From NCBI RefSeq assembly GCF_963678635.1, contig NC_087063.1:68118727-68178726 (forward strand): a DNA stretch of 60,000 bases. The letters run 5' to 3'. Position numbers and translations under genes: made by a program. Below the pieces are notes generated by a model, which worked only from the letters and a program-made list of their open reading frames with translations, was not told where the DNA came from and made no database searches. Source of the DNA: Symsagittifera roscoffensis (Eukaryota > Xenacoelomorpha > Acoela > Convolutidae). Below are positions 54,952-60,000 of the stretch, one piece after another (within the stretch, counting starts at the first letter, position 1; each line of letters starts with the position of its first letter).

Positions 54952-56749
54952 GGCCCTCGAGGCAAGTGAATTGGGCTGTCTCCAGCAGGTCCGCCTCGAG
55001 CGTGTTAATGTGTTCCTGGAAGACGTCGTTCAGCCACTCCGCTCCCCTTGGCCTATCGAAATGGATTCCATCTTTTGAGGTGTCTTCAGGGAATCCCTTT
55101 TTCTCCATACGTTCTGCTATGTCCAACAGCCTGAGAGGAAGCACACTCTTCCGGTGTATGTCTCGGATCATCTTGTTCAGGCTCCGCACCTTCTGGTTCA
55201 TCTCTAGGGCGTGCTGATCAAACATCATGTTGTAGGGGACCGTGCATACCGTCAGCAGGATGGGGTCCATCTGGATCCTCAGTTCCTCAAGAAGGCAGCT
55301 CATCTTGTCGCACAGCCTCGCTACTTTCCTCGCTTCTCCCCTTGACACGTCGTTGGTCCCAACCATCAGGGTCACTGTGTAAACTTTGGTCATCCCTAGC
55401 ATGTCCAGGGTTGCCAACATCTGTGGCGTGGCAGCTCCAGCGAAACTCAAGACTCCTGTCTGCCAATGGGACCGTATCTGGGTCAACACCCGCACCAGGC
55501 TATCCCCTATAATTAGGTGAACTGCACCCTCTGGCACACGAGGTGGCGCTAGATACTCCACCCAGGCTGCGTCATGGAAGCAGTCCCTCCTGGCTCCCTG
55601 TTCCGCACTCCAGTCCAGCCGATTGTGCCTGTTGTAGTTCCCTTCTGTATTCTTCTTATAGCTTGCGATCACGACATTCCTGACCGGCTGTTCCCTCCAA
55701 GTTGGGGGAAGCTCTGGCCTTGTCGATCTTTCACGACTCTGCTGCTGCAATTTCTCGCCTAGCTCCTTCAGGCGCGATGAGGCGCCACTCACCTGACTGC
55801 CACTCGAGGTCGAGGTTGGGGTATATCCTGGTAACACCACATCCATCAGAGGACGTACAGGTTGTGTCTCTAGGTTGCGCAAGGAAGGCGTCACGTCATT
55901 CGGTATCCAGACCTCTAACCCTTCGCTCATGTGTTCTCTGGCCTCGCGGTCAAGGTTGAACCGTCCTCTAGCCCTGGGAGCTTCATCCACCTCCATGCGC
56001 GACTCTGGCCTCGAGCTGGTCACCACTCGTTCGTTTGACCTGGCTCCCTTCTGTGCGTCAAGCTCGCGTTGTCGCTGTTCTATCCTTTCCAACTCCGACT
56101 TCAGTTGGTCACGATTTGCGACGTTCTCCCGCACCCTCAGCTCCTGCTGATGTTCAGCCCTTAGCATCTCAAGTAATTTCGACGTCTGATCTCGCTCGTC
56201 GACTGCCTGGTCTCTCTCCAGCTGAAGCTTCTCCCTGTCCAGCTTCGCCTGATCCCGATCGAGGTTCGCTTTATTCCTTTCCTTCAGCGCCTTCTCGAGC
56301 TCTTTCTTTGGAACCCCCAGATCCGGATATGCCTCTGTCGTCTGCTGCGCTCGCGACATCGACGGCACCTTACTCGAGCTCTGGCCTGTGGATCTTGCTG
56401 TTGGTCTCGTCGGTAGCGGAAACTCTCCTGCGCCGTGTTCGGTGTTGTTACTCAGGCCAGGATTTCTTGCCAAGTCAAAGCCCCTTACTCCTCCATCCGC
56501 ATTCCAAGATAACCATCTGGTCTGTTCTCGATTTGATATGCCCTCGGTGGTGTAGCCGACTATCAAGACAGCCTCCGTCGCAGACTCCCTGCACTCACCC
56601 TGGTCCTCCAACTGGAGGATCGCATTCAGCATCACCGCCATTCTCTCGTCTATCTGGGTGTAGTCCAGGTCCCTCAAGCGTCTGTACAGCTCGTCAAGAG
56701 TGGGCTTCTTCAGAGCCGCGGGCACGGAGTTCCAGAATCGGTCTGCCAT
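54923..56749 (-). CDS. coiled-coil and SGNH hydrolase-like ORF
   Basis: I place the start at the ATG 56,749 (AAAAATGG, strong context), giving 608 residues; the open frame extends 15 codons further from a TTG. A short helical N-terminal domain (ADRFWNSVPAALKKPTLDEL) is followed by a Pro/Ser linker, a strong coiled coil at about 147-235 (repeated LDRDQAKLDREKLQLERDQ) and a C-terminal SGNH/GDSL-type domain: block I IIGDSLV (Ser about 417), block III VGTNDVS (464-467) and block V KDGIHF (Asp 560, His 563). Nucleophile, Asn and catalytic pair are all present, so hydrolase activity is plausible. SGNH esterase domains are known in ORF1 of CR1-like non-LTR retrotransposons; here the domain is downstream of integrase in an LTR-type element. 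Ends TGA. A TTTTCAG acceptor at 57,002 lies upstream. Confidence 0.8.
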   Translation of the reverse strand: MADRFWNSVPAALKKPTLDELYRRLRDLDYTQIDERMAVMLNAILQLEDQGECRESATEAVLIVGYTTEGISNREQTRWLSWNADGGVRGFDLARNPGLSNNTEHGAGEFPLPTRPTARSTGQSSSKVPSMSRAQQTTEAYPDLGVPKKELEKALKERNKANLDRDQAKLDREKLQLERDQAVDERDQTSKLLEMLRAEHQQELRVRENVANRDQLKSELERIEQRQRELDAQKGARSNERVVTSSRPESRMEVDEAPRARGRFNLDREAREHMSEGLEVWIPNDVTPSLRNLETQPVRPLMDVVLPGYTPTSTSSGSQVSGASSRLKELGEKLQQQSRERSTRPELPPTWREQPVRNVVIASYKKNTEGNYNRHNRLDWSAEQGARRDCFHDAAWVEYLAPPRVPEGAVHLIIGDSLVRVLTQIRSHWQTGVLSFAGAATPQMLATLDMLGMTKVYTVTLMVGTNDVSRGEARKVARLCDKMSCLLEELRIQMDPILLTVCTVPYNMMFDQHALEMNQKVRSLNKMIRDIHRKSVLPLRLLDIAERMEKKGFPEDTSKDGIHFDRPRGAEWLNDVFQEHINTLEADLLETAQFTCLEGLGWSLGSES

Positions 56750-56782
56750 TTTTGCAACTTCGGGATGTATATAGGTAGATGT

Positions 56783-56862
56783 TAACCAGCTCAAGAATTA
56801 CCTAACCAGCTCAAGAATTACCTTACCAACTCAAGAATTACCTTACCAACTCAAGTATTACC
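56783..56862. repeat. 20-bp tandem repeat before the SGNH ORF
   Basis: Four units; on the minus strand GGTAATTCTTGAGTTGGTAA, with GCTGGTTA in two units, and a fifth degraded unit beyond. Contains CTTGAG and donor-like GGTAA motifs. It overlaps the predicted 5' leader of the SGNH ORF. Confidence 0.9.
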
Positions 56863-57001
56863 CAATTCAAGAATTCTCTAGAAATGTTCTCTTGCAAGTA
56901 CTTGCTGTAGATTCGGATTATCGCGTGTTCAATCAAGATTCTCTCTTTCTGTTTCTCGCTTGAGTGTAGTTGGATTTTCAACTTTGTTTTTCAAACTCGA
57001 T

Positions 57002-57221
57002 CTGAAAACAGAAAGCTCATTAAAACTTAGCATGTCACGTTCCTAACCTAGAGACCCCCCTTCTACCCATATGGTTAAAATCTTATCATTCTCATATCAC
57101 TTAAAGCAATTCGATTGGATTTTCCCTTAAGAACATGCAGATTCATTTTATGTTTTAGCACCATCAATTCTTTCTTTTAAAATTCAATTGTCATGCCAAT
57201 CACATCTTAAGATCCCTTTAC
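57002..57221 (-). other. putative intron or splice acceptor in the retroelement
   Basis: On the minus strand, GCAG|GTAAAG at 57,222/57,221 and TTTCTGTTTTCAG|A at 57,002/57,001 could define a 220-bp intron between the end of the integrase-macro ORF and the SGNH ORF. The acceptor could equally receive a spliced leader. Either would provide a 3' ORF message. Confidence 0.4.
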
Positions 57222-57292
57222 CTGCGCTGCACCCCAGTACCTAACTCAAGACTCCTCCCTCACACCCGACCTGATACCTCCATGTACCCGAC

Positions 57293-58936
57293 TCAGGCGA
57301 TGCTCAAGTAGTACTTCTTGTGAAGATGCACCATTATCTCTGTTTCTGCAAAGACCACATGTAGGATAGCGTACAATTCCCTCGAGCTCAGTTTGCCCCT
57401 GTTTGGGTCGTACACCGGCATCGAGACCTCCACTATTCCTCTTTCAATCATGAAGTCACGTAGTCTTGTCAGTGCCAATATCACGTGTTCGGGATCAATT
57501 GTGTTTCTGTCGTTGACTCTCGTTACTAGGAAGCAGAGGTATTTGCCCGGGACTTGTGCCACTGACGGTGGAAGCGCTGCTATGCCTCCCAGTCCTGGCC
57601 TCTGTCTGAACAGAAACTCTACGTTCTGGTACTCTCTTTTGAAGTCAGCCTCCAATCTTGATTTGAAACTCATGTCCGCCGTGATGCAGATCGCGCTGGT
57701 CCTGTTTGACAGGATGAAGTCGCTATCCGTTATCATGATGTTCTCTGAGTATTCATTGGGTATTTCGAATTTCGTTTTGAAATTCCTTCCTATGGTAGGC
57801 TCTGGTTCTTCTTCCTCCAGTTCCAATCCGCTTGTTTCCCTCACTTCCTTGAGCTTCTTTATCATCAAATTTTCGGTGTGGGTAAGTCCTACCCCCACTC
57901 CCCGGACAAAAATATTTATCGACGTCCCCGTCGATGTAGTCGGGTCTGAATTGTCCTTGGGGATGTCCAGTGGCCTGTCTGTTGCTGTCCATCCGAAAAG
58001 AGGGTCCTCTGTCTTCATGTAATTTGCTGCTGATACATCGATTTGCTGAATGCTTTGTCCTTCGCGGCTCTCGTCTTTGACATCACGCATCCACTCTAGA
58101 ATCCTCAAGTTCGTGTTCTCCCTCCTTTCTATTTCACTCTGCTCGAGATCCGTCTCCAATTCTGGCGTCGAGTAATCATCCTGCGGATAATGTCCACCAT
58201 CGTCAATGACCTGCCATTCCTCTTCGGCTTCCAGTTCGCCTGCGCTTAGTAGTTCATCGCCCAACTTGTCTGGCTGTATCTTGTCGATCAAGAAGTCATC
58301 CCCGTACCTATTGTACCTCATACCTGTTCGTTTACGATTGCCAGTCCTGGTTTCCGGTGGTGTTGGTCGATCCGGCTCCATCCACTTCGGTACCTCGTTT
58401 TGCTCTGGGTCGTTCCAGTCTTCTTCTACAAATGAACCTGCATCCGACTCCACTTCTATCTTTTCGTTGTCGTCCAAACTCAAGTTCTCATTACCATCAT
58501 TTTTCTCTCTAGTGCCTTTCTCATTCACCTCGCACGCTGGTTCCACCACCAGGTACTCAAGACCTTCCATGTCTTTTGGTAGGCACCAGTCCTCCGGGGA
58601 CGGGACATGAGGCTTCAGATTTTCGTAATGTGCTGCTCGCCCTGTACGCAAGCGATAGAACCGTCCTTGTTGATGTACTTCCGTAATCATGAACGGTACT
58701 CTCCATTTCTTGAGTAGTTTCTTTGTTCCCTTGGGCGGTATGACATTTTGGAAGACCCACACGTATTGGCCCACTTCGTATGGCTTTGCTCTTAGTATCT
58801 TTTCGTCATATTTCTTGCGTTGCCTCATTTGCGCTTGCGCCGTGTTTCTCCGACATAGCTCGTTTAGCTCTTGTTGTCTTTTGATCGCTTCCTTCACGTA
58901 TGCTTGAGGTGACGTCCTCTTCCCCTCGTACTCCGG
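57293..58936 (-). CDS. integrase C-terminal GPY/F-like module plus macro-like domain
   Basis: Continues in the integrase frame immediately after a TAG (58,939-58,937). Residue numbers here count from a GTG at 58,897. About 25-100: an integrase tail with YEVGQYVWVFQNVIPPKGTKK and KWRVPFMITEVHQQGRFYRL, a GPY/F-like chromodomain-proximal module. About 130-330: acidic linker (SDAGSFVEEDWNDPEQNE). About 387-525: macro-like domain, best matched to the TARG1/OARD1 type in SAICITADMSFKSRLEADFK, KYLCFLVTR, LALTRLRDFMIERGIVEVSMP and LHVVFAETEIMVHL. The GCGLD loop carrying the TARG1 catalytic Asp reads YDPNRGKL, and the catalytic Lys position is Arg/Pro, so hydrolysis is unlikely and binding uncertain. 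Ends TGA. Recognition of the macro domain is by pattern only. Confidence 0.75.
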   Translation of the reverse strand, partial: PEYEGKRTSPQAYVKEAIKRQQELNELCRRNTAQAQMRQRKKYDEKILRAKPYEVGQYVWVFQNVIPPKGTKKLLKKWRVPFMITEVHQQGRFYRLRTGRAAHYENLKPHVPSPEDWCLPKDMEGLEYLVVEPACEVNEKGTREKNDGNENLSLDDNEKIEVESDAGSFVEEDWNDPEQNEVPKWMEPDRPTPPETRTGNRKRTGMRYNRYGDDFLIDKIQPDKLGDELLSAGELEAEEEWQVIDDGGHYPQDDYSTPELETDLEQSEIERRENTNLRILEWMRDVKDESREGQSIQQIDVSAANYMKTEDPLFGWTATDRPLDIPKDNSDPTTSTGTSINIFVRGVGVGLTHTENLMIKKLKEVRETSGLELEEEEPEPTIGRNFKTKFEIPNEYSENIMITDSDFILSNRTSAICITADMSFKSRLEADFKREYQNVEFLFRQRPGLGGIAALPPSVAQVPGKYLCFLVTRVNDRNTIDPEHVILALTRLRDFMIERGIVEVSMPVYDPNRGKLSSRELYAILHVVFAETEIMVHLHKKYYLSIA

Positions 58937-60000
58937 CTAGAAGAATGTTATAGGCATTGCCCTTTCCCTGCCTGTCAACATCATGAAAGGACTGATACCC
59001 GTCGTTGAGTGCTGAGTACTATTATAGGCTCCTACTACCTGTGGCAGGTATTTGTCCCAGTCCGTCATGTATCTCGAGCAGTACACCCTGAGCATGTTGA
59101 CCAGTGTCCTGTTCTGTCTCTCTACCAACCCATTGGTCTGTGGATGATAGGTCGTCGAGTGCGCTTGAGCAATGTGTGATCTCTTCATCAATTCTTTTGT
59201 CAAGTCCCCCACAAAAGCCTTGCCGTTGTCCGACTGGAAAGTCATTGGACAACCGTACCGCGATATCCAATGCGTTATCAGGTGATCACATGTCTCCTCT
59301 GCCGAGGCTGTCTGGCACGGAACCGCTTCCGCCAACTTGGTGAAGTGATCTATTATAACTAGTATTTGGTTATAACCCGACTCCGTCATGCAGATTTTCT
59401 GATGGTCTATCTGCACCACTTCATTGAATTCCGAACTCTCGACAGACTTGAGGGGAAACTTCATCTTCCTTGGGTCTTTTACTTGAAGGCATGCTAGGCA
59501 GGCATTCACCCATCTCTCGCAAGCTTTTCTCATTCCCGGCCAATCAAACCTGTGAAGTATCCTTTGTTGTACTTTATCTATCCCCTGGTGGCCCATCTGG
59601 TCGTGTGATCTGAAAAGCACCTCCGTTTGGTACAATTGTGGTAGTATGATGAGGTTGTGTTTGTGTAATATTTTTTCCTCATCTCTTCTCTTGCACGCTA
59701 CCACCCCTTCAGCTGTGTGATAAAGTAAATCTCTCTTTTCTTTGTAGAACTGGCTCAAGATCTTGTAGCTGTCTTCCTCAAGTTCCCCCTTCTCCTTGAC
59801 TCCCGAATGGATCCATTTGGAGAGGTTACTTGTCATTTTGTCATTCTTCTGGGCCCTTATTAGGTCAGACAGCCTGTATCTCGCCTTAACGTGCTCCTTT
59901 AGCGCCATGATCTGTCCATTCATTTCACCAGGGTTGTGGATGTCATCGCTCAGCTTCACACATATCATCCTTTTCACGATTTTCATGTCGTCTTCTGGTA
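58937..60000 (-). CDS. Ty3/Gypsy integrase (partial at window edge)
   Basis: The frame is open to the window edge, so this is the end of a longer Pol. From the Met at 59,986: zinc-binding HHCC at His128, His133, Cys163, Cys166 (FRSHDQMGHQG and NACLACLQ), preceded by the typical LYQTEVLFRSHD. The catalytic core has Asp194 (VVQIDHQKI), Asp253 (FQSDNGKAF) and Glu289 (GLVERQNRTL) with 35 residues between the last two, the D,D-35-E pattern, and ends YNSTQHSTTGISPFMMLTGRE. Integrase inserts the element's cDNA into the genome. The ORF stops at TAG (58,939-58,937), after which the frame continues into the rest of the integrase tail, so this TAG truncates or regulates the enzyme. Confidence 0.93.
   Translation of the reverse strand, partial: PEDDMKIVKRMICVKLSDDIHNPGEMNGQIMALKEHVKARYRLSDLIRAQKNDKMTSNLSKWIHSGVKEKGELEEDSYKILSQFYKEKRDLLYHTAEGVVACKRRDEEKILHKHNLIILPQLYQTEVLFRSHDQMGHQGIDKVQQRILHRFDWPGMRKACERWVNACLACLQVKDPRKMKFPLKSVESSEFNEVVQIDHQKICMTESGYNQILVIIDHFTKLAEAVPCQTASAEETCDHLITHWISRYGCPMTFQSDNGKAFVGDLTKELMKRSHIAQAHSTTYHPQTNGLVERQNRTLVNMLRVYCSRYMTDWDKYLPQVVGAYNSTQHSTTGISPFMMLTGRERAMPITFF

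Larger units (their letters stand above)
47899..60000 (-). mobile_element. giant Ty3/Gypsy-like retroelement, 3' part
   Basis: All large ORFs here are on the minus strand in the order integrase, GPY/F-like module plus macro-like domain, coiled-coil/SGNH ORF, linker ORF, giant ORF. Gag, protease, reverse transcriptase and RNase H are not in the window and should lie above 60,000. The visible part alone exceeds 12 kb, so the whole must be unusually large for a Ty3/Gypsy element. The reading frames are nearly intact (two in-frame TAGs, one frame change), implying a recent insertion. No envelope-type protein is recognisable in the 3' ORFs. Confidence 0.85.

Noticed and set aside
27666-58939. Reassignment of TAG to a sense codon in this organism
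   Set aside because: Three in-frame TAGs prompted the idea, but GPATCH1, VPS37 and RhoGDI all end at TAG at the expected protein length, so TAG is a normal stop here.

Overview
The window reads as nuclear DNA of an invertebrate metazoan. It is AT-rich, its genes are split by spliceosomal introns (GT...AG, often TTTTCAG acceptors), and it is dense in short DNA transposons, SINE-like repeats and relics. I cannot assign a phylum from sequence alone. All seven host genes I can support lie on the minus strand. Six of them have a pyrimidine-rich AG acceptor shortly upstream of the start codon, which fits spliced-leader trans-splicing or 5' UTR introns.

Layout. 0.2-3.8 kb: a decayed tandem array of a coding-like unit. 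3.8-8.4 kb: almost no genes, with a hAT-type MITE at 7.2-7.6 kb. 8.4-19.1 kb: three conserved genes, namely intronless GPATCH1 (spliceosome), VPS37 (ESCRT-I, four exons, introns full of foldback elements and a MULE relic) and PBDC1 (two exons). 19.45-21.5 kb: a complete Mutator-like transposon with terminal inverted repeats, a 9-bp target duplication and a dead transposase; a repeat paralogue near 22.9 kb preserves the empty site. 23-25 kb: a C2H2 zinc-finger gene beside a truncated duplicate. 25.8-30.3 kb: a nest of about 200-bp MITEs with C/G-tract terminal repeats, most with 8-bp target duplications, around a secreted-protein gene. 31.8-33.5 kb: a degenerate satellite. 36.5-42.3 kb: RhoGDI in six exons, its last intron (4.2 kb) packed with repeats. 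42.7-43.4 kb: a B-box/coiled-coil protein gene.

44.9-60 kb is visibly GC-richer. From about 47.9 kb to the window edge it is the 3' part of a very large Ty3/Gypsy-like retroelement on the minus strand. In transcription order it carries an HHCC/DDE integrase, a GPY/F-like module, a divergent macro (ADP-ribose-binding-like) domain, an ORF with coiled coil plus SGNH hydrolase, and a giant ORF of more than 2,100 residues that starts with a second SGNH-like module and ends with a SUMO-interacting-type motif. The integrase ORF and the giant ORF are each interrupted by one in-frame TAG. Gag, protease and reverse transcriptase must lie beyond 60,000. This element, with macro and SGNH domains where an envelope gene would be expected, is the most unusual system in the window.
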